The notes: generated by a model not told the origin, from the sequence alone. 38,414 bases of DNA from DATJPY01 sp035506135 (GCA_035506135.1 DATJPY010000057.1:1-38414); one strand, 5' to 3'; positions 16,074-25,473 are shown, numbered from the stretch's first letter. Numbers and translations: made by a program.

Positions 16074-17633
16074 ATTTCCACCACAGGCGCAGCTTCCAGT
16101 GCAACGTCGCGAGCTCACAGCGCGGCCGCCGGCGCGCTCTCCGGTCTGCTCCTCGCCGCCGCGACCGCTCCGCTGGGCCTGGGCCTCCTCGCCTTCGTCG
16201 CGCTGGTCCCGCTGCTCCGACCCGTCGCGACCAGACGGCGTCCGCTCGAGACCGCGCTCGCGGGCGGCGCGTGCGGGCTCGTCTTCTTCGGGATCGGCTT
16301 CGCCGAGTTCCCGTGGAACCTCCACGACCCGTTGATCTGGAGCGCGTTCGCGGGGCTGGTCGCGGTGCTGAGCGCGCTCGCTGCCGCTCTTGGCGGCGCG
16401 TTGGGCCTGCTCGCCCGCCGCGGGGCCGGAGCGGCTCTCGCCGCAGTGCCCCTTCTGTGGGCGTCGTTCGAGTTCGCGCGCTCGGAGGGCCCGAGCGGCC
16501 TCCCGTGGCTTCGGCTCTCGGACGCGGTCGCGGAGTGGCCGGCGCTGATTCAGTGCGCCGCGCTCGGCGGCGCGACGCTGGTGTCCGCGTGGATCGCCGC
16601 GGTCAATGCCGCGCTGGCGGCCGCCGTCTGGGGCCGGCGGCGCGCGGGCGTGCCGTTGGCGCTCGGCCTCGCGGCAGGCGCGCTGCTCGGTGCGCTGGTC
16701 CTGCAAGGCGCGAACCTCCGCCCCGGCGGCTCGCGCATCGCCGCCGTGCAGCCGGCGATCCGCTCCGCGGATCGCCTCTCCCCTGCGCACTTCGCGGCGA
16801 ACCTCGATCGCCTGCTCGCGCTGAGCCGCGGCGCGGCGGCCGGCGCGCCCGATCTCATCGTGTGGCCCGAGGGCGCGTGGCTGCGGCCGGCGGATGCAGA
16901 GGGCGAGCCGTTCCTCGGCGTGATCGCGAACGTCCTCGGCACGCCGGTGCTGGCGGGCGCGCGGAGGCCGGAGCCCGGGAGCGCGTGGCGCTGGAACTCG
17001 GCGGTGCTCGCGCTTCCGGGCGGGCTCACGCGCGTGGCGGGCGACAAGGTCACCCCGCTCCCCTTCTACGAGCGCGCGCCCGGCGGCCGGCTTGCTCGAG
17101 CGCTGGCGCGCCTGGTTCCCTGGCCGGGCACCGTGCGCGCGGCGCGCGAGGCCGGAATCGTCGAGGTGCCGACCGCGCGCGGCGACCGCGTCCGCGTCGG
17201 CATCTTGATCTGCATCGACGCGGCGCATCCCGCGCTCGCGCGCAGCCTGCGCCGGCGCGGGGCCGAGCTCCTGGTGAGCGTGGCGAACGAGGCCGACAGC
17301 GGTCCCTGGTCGGCGCGACAGCACGCCGCGCTGGTGCGCCTGCGCGCGGTGGAGACGGGGCTCGCGCTGGCGCGCGTCGCCAACACGGGGCCGAGCCTGT
17401 GGGTCGATCCCTGGGGACGCGAGATCGCCCGGCTCGACGCCGACACTCCCGCATTCGGCGCGGCGACGGCGCCGCCGCCGCGGCCGGCGCCTCCCTACGT
17501 CGCGCTCGGCGACGCGCCGGTGCTCGCGGCGCTCTTCCTGCCGGCGCTGGCGGGGCTGGTCTCGCGCTCGCGCGCCGTGCCGAGGGTTTCACGGTGGATC
17601 GACTCCACCGCACACGAGGAGAGAACGAGATGA
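16074..17633 (+). CDS. lnt: Apolipoprotein N-acyltransferase, apparent ATT start
   Basis: Inner-membrane enzyme that N-acylates the lipid-modified cysteine of apolipoproteins, the last step of lipoprotein maturation. The catalytic triad is present: Glu266 (IVWPEGAW), Lys325 (GDKVTPLPF) and Cys380 (GILICIDAAHP), very near the E. coli numbering (E267, K335, C387). N-terminal membrane helices precede the nitrilase-like domain. The frame is open from 15948 but has no ATG, GTG or TTG before TTG 16332, which would remove the first helices. ATT at 16074 has GAAGAGG six bases upstream and gives 519 residues, close to the normal length, so I place the start there; an indel at a GTG 16067 start is the alternative. 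The stop overlaps the next start as ATGA. Confidence 0.85.
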   Translation: MSTTGAASSATSRAHSAAAGALSGLLLAAATAPLGLGLLAFVALVPLLRPVATRRRPLETALAGGACGLVFFGIGFAEFPWNLHDPLIWSAFAGLVAVLSALAAALGGALGLLARRGAGAALAAVPLLWASFEFARSEGPSGLPWLRLSDAVAEWPALIQCAALGGATLVSAWIAAVNAALAAAVWGRRRAGVPLALGLAAGALLGALVLQGANLRPGGSRIAAVQPAIRSADRLSPAHFAANLDRLLALSRGAAAGAPDLIVWPEGAWLRPADAEGEPFLGVIANVLGTPVLAGARRPEPGSAWRWNSAVLALPGGLTRVAGDKVTPLPFYERAPGGRLARALARLVPWPGTVRAAREAGIVEVPTARGDRVRVGILICIDAAHPALARSLRRRGAELLVSVANEADSGPWSARQHAALVRLRAVETGLALARVANTGPSLWVDPWGREIARLDADTPAFGAATAPPPRPAPPYVALGDAPVLAALFLPALAGLVSRSRAVPRVSRWIDSTAHEERTR

Positions 17634-18415
17634 CCGCACGACCGGGCTTGCGTTGGACGGCGAGTGCGCTCGCCGCGGTGGCGTTGCTGGCTGCGTCCCC
17701 GGGATGGGCGAGCGACGGAGCGCACGTCGCGCCGGATCCGACGACGGCGGCCACGCCCACCTACTACGAGAGCGCCGTCGGCTCGAGCACCGTATCGCAG
17801 CTCGCGAGCCCGGCTCCCGCCCTCCCGAGCACGCTGCAGGTGGCTGACAGCGACGCCTCCCTGCAGTTCACCCCGCTCGCGGCCGCCTCCGATCACTGCG
17901 ACTGGCAGCTCCACATCGAGGGATTCCAGCGCAACCACGAGCGCGTCGACGCCGTCTACGACATGGTGCTGGTGGTGCCGCTGCCCGTCGGCGCCACTGG
18001 CCGCGACGCCTTCCAGCCGCTCCAGCGCGGCGTCGACGTGGCGGAGGGCACGCTGGACCGCTCGGCTCCCCTCATCTACGGGGGCGAGAGGGTCCTGCTC
18101 AAGCGCAACGTCGGGCTCGAGAAGATGCTGCTGCCGGGCCTCGTCGGATCGAGCCGCGGATCGACGGGCCTTCCCGACCTCTCCGGGAGTGGCTACCAGT
18201 GGACGGCGTGGGACACGATCGTGGAGCGCGACGCCGACTACGGCGCCACCATCCAGGCGCGAGCCGCGCTGAACTACCGGACGGCACCGTGCGTCTCGCC
18301 GCCGGACCCCGGCGATCCGCGACTGGCCGCCTACGTGATCACGTGGATTCCGGCGCTGCCCGCCGGAGTCCCGCCGTACGCGGTGCGCATCGGCCTGGCG
18401 TCGCCCTCGCCCTAG
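17630..18415 (+). CDS. Exported protein of unknown function
   Basis: 261 residues with a clear signal peptide (hydrophobic core about 11-22, cleavage probably near GWAS28). The mature protein is hydrophilic with only two cysteines (in DHCDW and PCVSPP), which could pair. No transmembrane tail and no PEP-CTERM motif are seen. ATG 17630 overlaps the lnt stop (ATGA) and is preceded by AGGAGAG, so expression is coupled to lnt. The frame continues open upstream only as an out-of-frame reading of lnt. Family not recognised; location is probably periplasm or outside. Confidence 0.82.
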   Translation: MTARPGLRWTASALAAVALLAASPGWASDGAHVAPDPTTAATPTYYESAVGSSTVSQLASPAPALPSTLQVADSDASLQFTPLAAASDHCDWQLHIEGFQRNHERVDAVYDMVLVVPLPVGATGRDAFQPLQRGVDVAEGTLDRSAPLIYGGERVLLKRNVGLEKMLLPGLVGSSRGSTGLPDLSGSGYQWTAWDTIVERDADYGATIQARAALNYRTAPCVSPPDPGDPRLAAYVITWIPALPAGVPPYAVRIGLASPSP

Positions 18416-18434
18416 GCGGCGCGGAGCGCGCCGC

Positions 18435-21400
18435 ATGAGTCGGCGCTGTCTCGCGTGCGGCGCGACCGAGCTTCCGGGCGAGAGCCGCTTCTGTCTGCAC
18501 TGCGGGTCTGCGCTCGGCCCTCTCGATGCGCCCGCTCCCGCCGGCGCGCCCTCCTACACGCCGCAGCATCTGCGCGACGTGGTCGAGCGCGTCGTGGCGC
18601 GCGAGGGCGAGCGCAAGCACGTCACGGTGTTGATCGCCGACGTCGCCGGATCGCTCGCGATGGCGCACCGGCTCGACCCGGAGGATCTCCACGCGCTGAT
18701 GGACGGATTCTTCGCGCTGGCGCTCGATGCCGTGCACGCGGAGCACGGCTTCCTGAACCAGTACCGCGGCGACGGCTTCATGGCGCTCTTCGGCGCGCCC
18801 TCCGCGCGGCCCGGACACGAGCTCCACGCGGTGCGCGCCGCGCTGGCGCTGCGGCGCCAGGCCGAGAGCTATAGCGGCTCGGTGCGCGCGCGCTTCGGCG
18901 TTCCGCTGGTCCTGCGGATGGGCGTGCACAGCGGATCGGCGTGGGTCGGAGCGATCGGCGCGGAGCTGCGGCGCGACTACACCGCCGAAGGTCCGATCGC
19001 GGGGCTCGCGGTGCGGCTCGAGCAGGCGGCCGGGCCCGGACAGATCCTGGTGAGCGCGGAGGTGGCGGAGCGGGTGCGCGGCGCGATCGAGCTCCGCGCG
19101 CTCGGCGCGCTGGAGGCACGCGGAGCGCCCGAGCCGCTCCAGGCCTTCGAGGTCGTCGGACCCGCGGCCGGGTCGTCGAGCCGCGAGCTCGAGCCGGCGA
19201 GCGGACGGCTGCCGTTCGCGGGCCGCGCGGTCGAGATCTCCCGGCTCGCAGCGCGGCTCGAGGGCGGGACGCAAGGCGGCGCGCTCTGGATCGAGATCGT
19301 GGGCGAGGCGGGCATCGGCAAGTCGCGCCTCGCCACCGAACTCCGCGCGCGCGACGGTGGTGCCTGGCTCGAGGGGCGCGCGCGCGAGCTGCAGGGCGCG
19401 CACGCCTACGCGCTGTGGCTCGACGTGATCGGGCGCTGGATCGAGGCGAAGTGGGCGCCGGAGGACGCGAGCTCGCTGGTCGCCGTGCTCGAAGGCCGCG
19501 AGGGGCCGCGCGAGCCGGAGGCGGTCGAGCGGGCGCTGCGCGCGCTGCTCGAGGCCGCGCCCGGTCCGGGGCCCCTCTCGATCGCGATCGAGGACGCCCA
19601 TTGGATCGACGTCTCGTCGCTCCGCCTGGCGCGCGCGCTGCTCGCGAGGCCACCGGCGCGCGGCATCCGCTTCCTGGTGACGGCGCGGCCGGAGGGCCTC
19701 CCGCTGCTCGATCCGCCCGGGCCGAGCGAGCGCCTCGCGCTCGGACCGCTCGATCGGGAGCACGCCGCAGCGCTCGCGCTGGCGGTGCTCGCCGATCGCG
19801 CCGAGCCGGAGCCGCTGGCGGCGCTCGCCGCGGCGCGCGGCGAGGGCAACCCGCTGTTCGTGATCGAGCTGGCGCGCGCCCTCCGCGAGGGCGACGACGA
19901 TCTGCGCGACGCCGCGCGCTTCGAGGCGGCCTGGCGTCGCTCGCCGGCGCGGCTGCCGGCGACGCTGCGCGACGTCATCGCGGCCCGCCTCGATGCACTC
20001 GACGACGGCGCCCGCCGGGTCCTGCAGATCGCGACCGTGGTGGGGCGGAGCTTTGCGCTCGATCTGATCGAGCAGCTCGCCGCGGGCGAGGTCGAGGAGA
20101 TCGGCGCTTGCTCCGCGCGGCTCCTCGACCGCGGCCTCCTGCAGGAGAGCGGCGATCAGCTCGACTTCGCGCACGCGCTGCACCGCGAGGTCGCCTACGA
20201 GCAGATGCTCCACAGCCGCAGGCGCGAGCTGCACCGCCGCTGTGCGAGCGTGCTCGCGGCGGCCGGGGATCCGCCGACGCCCGCGCGTGCGGCGGAGATC
20301 GGCCTCCACTACGACCGCGCCGGGGAGCTCGGCCGCGCGGCGCGCGCGTACGCGCGCGCCGGGGATGGACACCTCGCGCTCTTCGCAGCGCGCGAGGGGG
20401 TCGCGCAGCTCCGGCGCGCGTGGGAGATCGCCGCGGAGGCGCCGGCGGCGGTGCCCGCGCCGCTGCGCATCGCCGTCGGGCTCGACCTCGCGCGCGGCCT
20501 CAATCTGCTCGACCGCTCCCAGGAGGCCGGGGCCGTGCTCGAGTCGATGTCCGCCGAGGACGTGGCCGGTGAGGACCGGGCGCGGCTGGCCGAGGCGTGG
20601 ATCGAGAGCGCGTGGGTGCGCTTCTGCGACGCGGGAGAGGGCGCTCGCTCGCTCGCGCTGCTCGAGCGCGGCCTCGCAGCCGCAGCCGACGGACAGGCGC
20701 GAGGCCGCAACCTCGAGGCGCGCGCCCACGCCTATCGCATCCGGATCTGCCATCTCGACGGCGCGATCGCACCTGCGACGGAGAGCGCGCGCCGCGTGGT
20801 CGAGCTGGCGACGGCGTCTGGCGAGCGCTTCGGTGTCGTGTTCGGCATCGGCAACGAGGGCTACGTGCGCTGCGACGCCGGCGACGTCGAAGCGGCCCAT
20901 CGGCTCTGCGCGGAGGCGTACGCCCTCGCGCGCGAGGCTCGGCACGAGGTGGCGCTCGCGTTCGCGGCCGCCTGGCTCGCCAAGGCGCACGTCTTCCGCG
21001 GCGACTGCGACGCCGCGCTCCGGGCCGCCGCCGAGGCGCGCGAGCTCGGGCTGCGATCGGGGCAGGCGAGCGCGGTCTACAACGCGGACGCGTGGACCGG
21101 GATGGCGTTCCTGCTCCAGAACGAGCCGAAGCGCGCGGCCGAGTCCCTGGAGCGGCTCGCGAGCACCAACGCGCGCTGGCCGACCACGTTAGACTGGCTC
21201 GCGGTCGCGCGCCTCGAGATCGGGCACTTCGAGGAGGCCGCAGAGATGGCGAACCGATGTCTGGCCACCGCACCCCCGCGCCTCGTGCGGCTGCGCGCGC
21301 TCCGCACGCTCGGCCTGGCGCTCGGCCTGGCCCAGACGAGCGACCGGGAGAGCGCCGAGCGCGCGCTCTCCGAGTCGGTGACGCTGGCGACCGAGCTGCA

Positions 21401-21569
21401 GCTTCTGCCGCACCTCGCCGACGCTCACCTCGCGCTCGCCGAGCTGTGTCGGCGCGGGCGCGACGAGCGGCGCGCGGAGTACTACGCCGAGCGCGCGCGC
21501 CGCACCTTCGAGGCCTGCGGCATGCCGCTCCACGCCGCGCTGGCGCACGCCGAGCGGGGCCGCTCGTGA
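18435..21569 (+). CDS. Zinc ribbon / class III cyclase-like / AAA ATPase / TPR protein
   Basis: 1044-residue signalling protein. A CxxC...CxxC zinc ribbon (C5, C8, C20, C23) is followed by a class III nucleotide cyclase domain (about 58-240), an AAA/STAND ATPase (Walker A GEAGIGKS at 290-297; Walker B-like LSIAIEDAHWID) and a long helical TPR region to the end. The cyclase keeps both metal aspartates (D69 in LIADVAGS, D113 in YRGDGF) and the transition-state Arg194. The substrate-selecting Lys position is Gln109, the adenine-contacting Asp position is Pro187 and the transition-state Asn is Gly190 (GPIAGLAVRLE). Activity as an adenylate cyclase is therefore doubtful. ATG with GGAG upstream, 19 bp after the previous gene. 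Confidence 0.9.
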   Translation: MSRRCLACGATELPGESRFCLHCGSALGPLDAPAPAGAPSYTPQHLRDVVERVVAREGERKHVTVLIADVAGSLAMAHRLDPEDLHALMDGFFALALDAVHAEHGFLNQYRGDGFMALFGAPSARPGHELHAVRAALALRRQAESYSGSVRARFGVPLVLRMGVHSGSAWVGAIGAELRRDYTAEGPIAGLAVRLEQAAGPGQILVSAEVAERVRGAIELRALGALEARGAPEPLQAFEVVGPAAGSSSRELEPASGRLPFAGRAVEISRLAARLEGGTQGGALWIEIVGEAGIGKSRLATELRARDGGAWLEGRARELQGAHAYALWLDVIGRWIEAKWAPEDASSLVAVLEGREGPREPEAVERALRALLEAAPGPGPLSIAIEDAHWIDVSSLRLARALLARPPARGIRFLVTARPEGLPLLDPPGPSERLALGPLDREHAAALALAVLADRAEPEPLAALAAARGEGNPLFVIELARALREGDDDLRDAARFEAAWRRSPARLPATLRDVIAARLDALDDGARRVLQIATVVGRSFALDLIEQLAAGEVEEIGACSARLLDRGLLQESGDQLDFAHALHREVAYEQMLHSRRRELHRRCASVLAAAGDPPTPARAAEIGLHYDRAGELGRAARAYARAGDGHLALFAAREGVAQLRRAWEIAAEAPAAVPAPLRIAVGLDLARGLNLLDRSQEAGAVLESMSAEDVAGEDRARLAEAWIESAWVRFCDAGEGARSLALLERGLAAAADGQARGRNLEARAHAYRIRICHLDGAIAPATESARRVVELATASGERFGVVFGIGNEGYVRCDAGDVEAAHRLCAEAYALAREARHEVALAFAAAWLAKAHVFRGDCDAALRAAAEARELGLRSGQASAVYNADAWTGMAFLLQNEPKRAAESLERLASTNARWPTTLDWLAVARLEIGHFEEAAEMANRCLATAPPRLVRLRALRTLGLALGLAQTSDRESAERALSESVTLATELQLLPHLADAHLALAELCRRGRDERRAEYYAERARRTFEACGMPLHAALAHAERGRS

Positions 21570-23104
21570 ACCCGCGTGGCGGCCTCTCCCGCCGGCGCTT
21601 CCTCCAGGCGCTCGCTGCGGCGTCCGCCGCGGCCGCGTTGCCGGGCCGCATCGCGCGTGCCGCGACCTTCGACGATGGCAACCGCGACGTCCCGGGTGGC
21701 GTGATCGGCGATCCCCAGCGCGTGCTGGTGATCGGCGCGGGCTTCGCAGGCCTGGCTGCGGCGAACGCGCTCCGCAACGCGGGCATCCCGGTGACCGTGC
21801 TCGAGGCGCGCGACCGCCTGGGCGGACGCACCTGGACCCATTCGGTGGGCGGAGACCCCGTCGACCTCGGCGGCTCGTGGGTGCACACGCACGAGGGCAA
21901 CCCGATGAGCGATCTCGCCGCGCAGGCCGGCGTGGCGCTGCTGCCGGCGGACGCCAAGGACATCACGCGGCTCACCGGCTTCGACGCGACGACGGCGAGC
22001 TGGCTCACCCAGGCCGTGCTCGGCGTCCCGTTCCTGCTGACCGAGGAGTTCCAGGATCCGGGCTCGCTCGCCGCGCTCTCGGACGCGCTCGGTCCGAACG
22101 CCTCGGTCGCCGACGCGATCAGCCCGTACCTCGACGGCTTTCCGCAGCTCGACGCCGACACGAGGCGCCGCGCGGCCTTTGGGATCCGGCTCCTCGCGGA
22201 GCAGTACGACGCCGCTCCGGCGGAGGTGATCTCGCTCGCCGAGTACGACGCCGGCATCAGCTACGGCGGCGACGACGAGTTTCCGCAAGGTGGCTACGTC
22301 CGGATCATCGACTACCTCGCGCAGGGCCTCGACGTGCGCCTCGGGCAGCCCGTCAGCGCGATCGAGTACGACGACGCCGGCGTCTCCGTGCACGTCGGCG
22401 ACGCCGTCTACACGGGATCGCACGCGATCGTGACGGTGCCGCTCGGCGTGCTGAAGGCCGGCCCGATCGCCTTCTCGCCGGCGCTCCCCGACGACAAGGT
22501 CGCGGCGATCGCCGCGCTCGGCTTCGGCCACTTCGAGAAGGTCGCACTTCGCTACGACGAGGCCTTCTGGCGCGACGCCGGCCACATCAACTTCGTGTAC
22601 CTGTCGAACACGATGGGCGAGTTCCCGCTCTTCATCGACCTCACCGACTTCGTGAGCGGGCCCGCGCTGGTGGCGCTCTGCTCGGCGGACTTCGCGGCGG
22701 GGCTCACCGCGCAGGACGACGGGACGATCGTGGCGCGCGTGCGGGCGATCCTCGAGGAGCTCTTCGGGTCGGGCCTGCCCGCGCCGCTCGACAGCGCCGT
22801 CACGCGCTGGGGTACCGACCCCTACGCGCTCGGCGCCTACTCCTTCCTCCCGCTCGGTGCGACGCCGGCCGACCAGGACACGCTGGCGGCGCCCGTCGGC
22901 GGGCGTCTCCTGTTCGCGGGCGAGGCGACCAGCGCCGCCCGCTTCGGCTACGCCGACGGTGCGTTCCAGACCGGCATCCGCGAGGCCAAGCGCCTGCTGC
23001 GCCAGCCGGCAGTCGACGTGCCCGAGCCGTCTCCCCTCTGGCTGGCGGCGGCCGGCGCCGCCTCCCTCGCCTGGCTCGCCCGGCGCCGCGCACGCCCGCG
23101 CTGA
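21566..23104 (+). CDS. Tat-exported flavin amine oxidase with PEP-CTERM tail
   Basis: 512-residue FAD-dependent amine oxidase (monoamine/polyamine oxidase family). It begins with a twin-arginine signal (SRRRFLQ at 8-14 plus an Ala-rich core), so it should be exported folded with FAD bound. The dinucleotide fold VLVIGAGFAGLAAANAL (about 53-69), GGRTW and LGGSW are family hallmarks, and LLFAGEATS near the end binds FAD. The last 28 residues (485-512) form a PEP-CTERM signal: VPEPSPL, a hydrophobic helix and an Arg-rich end. Start is GTG 21566, in GTGA overlap with the cyclase gene. The natural amine substrate is unknown. Combining Tat export and exosortase sorting in one enzyme is unusual. Confidence 0.92.
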   Translation: MNPRGGLSRRRFLQALAAASAAAALPGRIARAATFDDGNRDVPGGVIGDPQRVLVIGAGFAGLAAANALRNAGIPVTVLEARDRLGGRTWTHSVGGDPVDLGGSWVHTHEGNPMSDLAAQAGVALLPADAKDITRLTGFDATTASWLTQAVLGVPFLLTEEFQDPGSLAALSDALGPNASVADAISPYLDGFPQLDADTRRRAAFGIRLLAEQYDAAPAEVISLAEYDAGISYGGDDEFPQGGYVRIIDYLAQGLDVRLGQPVSAIEYDDAGVSVHVGDAVYTGSHAIVTVPLGVLKAGPIAFSPALPDDKVAAIAALGFGHFEKVALRYDEAFWRDAGHINFVYLSNTMGEFPLFIDLTDFVSGPALVALCSADFAAGLTAQDDGTIVARVRAILEELFGSGLPAPLDSAVTRWGTDPYALGAYSFLPLGATPADQDTLAAPVGGRLLFAGEATSAARFGYADGAFQTGIREAKRLLRQPAVDVPEPSPLWLAAAGAASLAWLARRRARPR

Positions 23105-23203
23105 CACCCGCGTCGCGCCGCGTCCACTACCTGCAGAGGCACGGCGTGCAGGGAGAGGGCGCGGTGCCCTTCGCGCCGATCTCGACGCCGCCGGGGAGCT
23201 GCC

Positions 23204-24043
23204 ATGCGCCTTGCCGTTGCACGCCGTCTCTGCGTCTGCCTGCTCGCGGCCGCTGCCCTCGCTGCGCCCGCGCGGGCCGCGTCGATCTTCGACGACTTCG
23301 AGAGCTACGCGCCGGGCAGCTTTCCGAGCCCCACCTGGTCGGACGTGCGCAGCGTGGCCCTCCCGAACGCGCCGCTTCCGTCAGCCCAGGTGATCGCGAC
23401 CACCGACGCGTTCGGTCATCCGACCCAGGCGCTGCAGACGCTCGACGCGGTGTCGCCCAGCGAGGGCATCTATACCTCGATCGATCCGGCCGACCAGCAC
23501 GACCTCGCTGGCGACGTGCGCGTCGACCGCTACGGAACGCTCGGTCCGGGCGCTTCGCCCTCGAGCGACTGGCCCGCGATGCTGGGCCTCTCGGACATCA
23601 TCGCGGGCTCGGATGTGTGCTGCTTCCCGACGCCACAGCTCGGCATCTACGCGAGCACGCAGACGCAGGGCTGGCGGCTCTATGCCATCGACGCGGCGGG
23701 CAACGCCACCGACATCGACCTCGGCGCCGCCGCCGCGGTCGGAACCTGGTACCACGTCGATCTCGACGTCGACGCGCTGACCGGCAGTGTGACGAGCCGC
23801 GTGGTCGACATCGCCACCGGCACGCTCGTGATCGACCGCACCGACGTGATCCCGGGCTGGACCGCCACGGACTTCGACGCGATCGCCTTCTTCGATGGCG
23901 AGCTCTCGGAGCCGGACGTCGCCGGTCTGGGCTCGCTCGACAACGTCTCCTACGCGGCGGTCCCCGAGCCGGGAACGCTCTCGCTCGTCTCGCTGGGCCT
24001 GGTCGCCGCGAGCCTCGCGTGGCGCCGGCCGTACCCGAAGTAG
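23204..24043 (+). CDS. PEP-CTERM exported protein
   Basis: 279 residues: a signal peptide (about 1-24, ending PARA-A), a beta-rich mature region beginning IFDDFESYAPGSFPSPTW, and a PEP-CTERM tail from about 253 (VPEPGTLSL, hydrophobic helix, RRPYPK). The FDDFESY opening followed by predicted strands recalls lectin-like or LamG-like surface domains, but I do not assign one. A CC pair occurs in DVCCFPTP. ATG with GGGGAG six bases upstream. The gene's last 94 bp overlap the convergent APC permease, so the sorting tail is encoded antisense to the permease C-terminus. Probably surface cargo of a host exosortase. Confidence 0.88.
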   Translation: MRLAVARRLCVCLLAAAALAAPARAASIFDDFESYAPGSFPSPTWSDVRSVALPNAPLPSAQVIATTDAFGHPTQALQTLDAVSPSEGIYTSIDPADQHDLAGDVRVDRYGTLGPGASPSSDWPAMLGLSDIIAGSDVCCFPTPQLGIYASTQTQGWRLYAIDAAGNATDIDLGAAAAVGTWYHVDLDVDALTGSVTSRVVDIATGTLVIDRTDVIPGWTATDFDAIAFFDGELSEPDVAGLGSLDNVSYAAVPEPGTLSLVSLGLVAASLAWRRPYPK

Positions 24044-25473
24044 ATCGCGAGGCCGAGCGCCATCCAGATCAGCAGCCGCGCCCAGGTGTCGATCGGGAGC
24101 CCGGCCATCAGGTAGAGGCACGCCGCGATGCCGGCGAGCGGCACGAACGGCACCCCCGGCGCGCGGAACGGTCGCGGCAGCTCGGGATCGGTGAGCCGCA
24201 GCACCAGCACCCCGGCGCATACGATCGCGAAGGCCAGCAGCGTGCCGATCGACACCAGCTCGCCGAGAAGGCCGATCGGCAGCAGGCCCGCGCAGACCAT
24301 CGCGACCGCGCCCGTCACCAGCGTCGCGAGCCAGGGCGTCTGGAAGCGCGGATGCACGCGGCCGAAGGCCTGCGGCAGGAGCCCGTCGCTCGCCATGCTG
24401 TAGAAGATGCGCGGCTGGCCCAGTAGCATCACCAGGATCACCGACGAGAGGCCCGCCACCGCGCCGATCTTGATGACAGGCCGCAGCCAGGTGAGCGACG
24501 GCCCGGCCGCGTCGATGGCGACCGCCATCGGATCGGGCACGTCGAGCAGGCGGTAGTCGACGATGCCAGTGAGCACGAGGGACACCGCGACGTAGAGCAG
24601 GGTGCAGATCGCCAACGAGCCCAGGATGCCGATCGGCATGTCGCGCTGCGGGCGGCGCGCCTCCTGCGCGGCGGTCGAGACCGCGTCGAATCCGATGTAC
24701 GCGAAGAAGATTACCCCCGCACCGCGCACGATACCGCTCCAGCCGAAGCGCCCCGGCCCCTCCGCCGGCGGGACGAAGGGCCGCCAGTGCTCGGAGTGCA
24801 GGTGGAGGGCGCCGAAGACGACGAAGGCGAGGATCACGGCGAGCTTCAGCAGAACGATCGCGTTGTTGAGGCGCGCCGATTCGCGGATGCCGGTCACCAG
24901 GAGCGCGCTGGTCGCGGCCACGATCGCGACGGCGGGCATGTTGAGCACGGCGCCCGTCGCGCTCCAACCCTCGGCGAAGATCCGCCAGACGTTCAGGCCC
25001 GCGTCCGGCGGCGGCACATGGGTGTAGGGCGCCGACGCGAGCTCCGGCGGGATCCGGATGCCGACGTCGCGCAGCAGCGACACCACGTAGCCCGACCAGC
25101 CGACCGCCACCGTCGAGGCCGCGAACAGGTACTCGAGGATAAGGTCCCAGCCGATGATCCACGCCGCGAGCTCGCCGAGCGTCGCGTAGCTGTAGGTGTA
25201 GGCGCTGCCGCAGATCGGGATCATCGCGGCGAACTCCGCGTAGCAGAGGCCCGCGAAGGCGCACGCCACGCCGGCCAGCGCGAACGACCACACGATCGCC
25301 GGGCCGGCGTAGCGCGCCGCGGCCTGTCCGGTCAGCACGAAGATGCCGGCGCCGACGATCGCGCCGACCCCGAGCGCGACCAGGTTGAGCGGTCCGATCG
25401 CGCGCTGCAGCCGGGAGTCCGTGAACGCCTCGAGCTGAAGCGCGGCGACGGGCTTGCGTCGGAAGAGGCTCAC
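23950..25473 (-). CDS. APC superfamily amino acid permease (CAT-like)
   Basis: 507-residue transporter with 12 or more hydrophobic helices. The N-terminus (SLFRRKP, then LKRAIGPLNL-like LQRAIGPLNLVALG) and the TM1 motif GAIVGAGIFVLTG are typical of cationic amino acid transporter-like APC members. In the family the broken TM1 helix binds the substrate amino/carboxyl groups. Start is GTG 25473 in a GTGA overlap with the preceding short PEP-CTERM gene. The C-terminal coding region overlaps the convergent PEP-CTERM gene by 94 bp. Substrate is probably an amino acid; which one cannot be told. Confidence 0.92.
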   Translation of the reverse strand: MSLFRRKPVAALQLEAFTDSRLQRAIGPLNLVALGVGAIVGAGIFVLTGQAAARYAGPAIVWSFALAGVACAFAGLCYAEFAAMIPICGSAYTYSYATLGELAAWIIGWDLILEYLFAASTVAVGWSGYVVSLLRDVGIRIPPELASAPYTHVPPPDAGLNVWRIFAEGWSATGAVLNMPAVAIVAATSALLVTGIRESARLNNAIVLLKLAVILAFVVFGALHLHSEHWRPFVPPAEGPGRFGWSGIVRGAGVIFFAYIGFDAVSTAAQEARRPQRDMPIGILGSLAICTLLYVAVSLVLTGIVDYRLLDVPDPMAVAIDAAGPSLTWLRPVIKIGAVAGLSSVILVMLLGQPRIFYSMASDGLLPQAFGRVHPRFQTPWLATLVTGAVAMVCAGLLPIGLLGELVSIGTLLAFAIVCAGVLVLRLTDPELPRPFRAPGVPFVPLAGIAACLYLMAGLPIDTWARLLIWMALGLAIYFGYGRRHARLAATRPSETSESVPGSGTAA

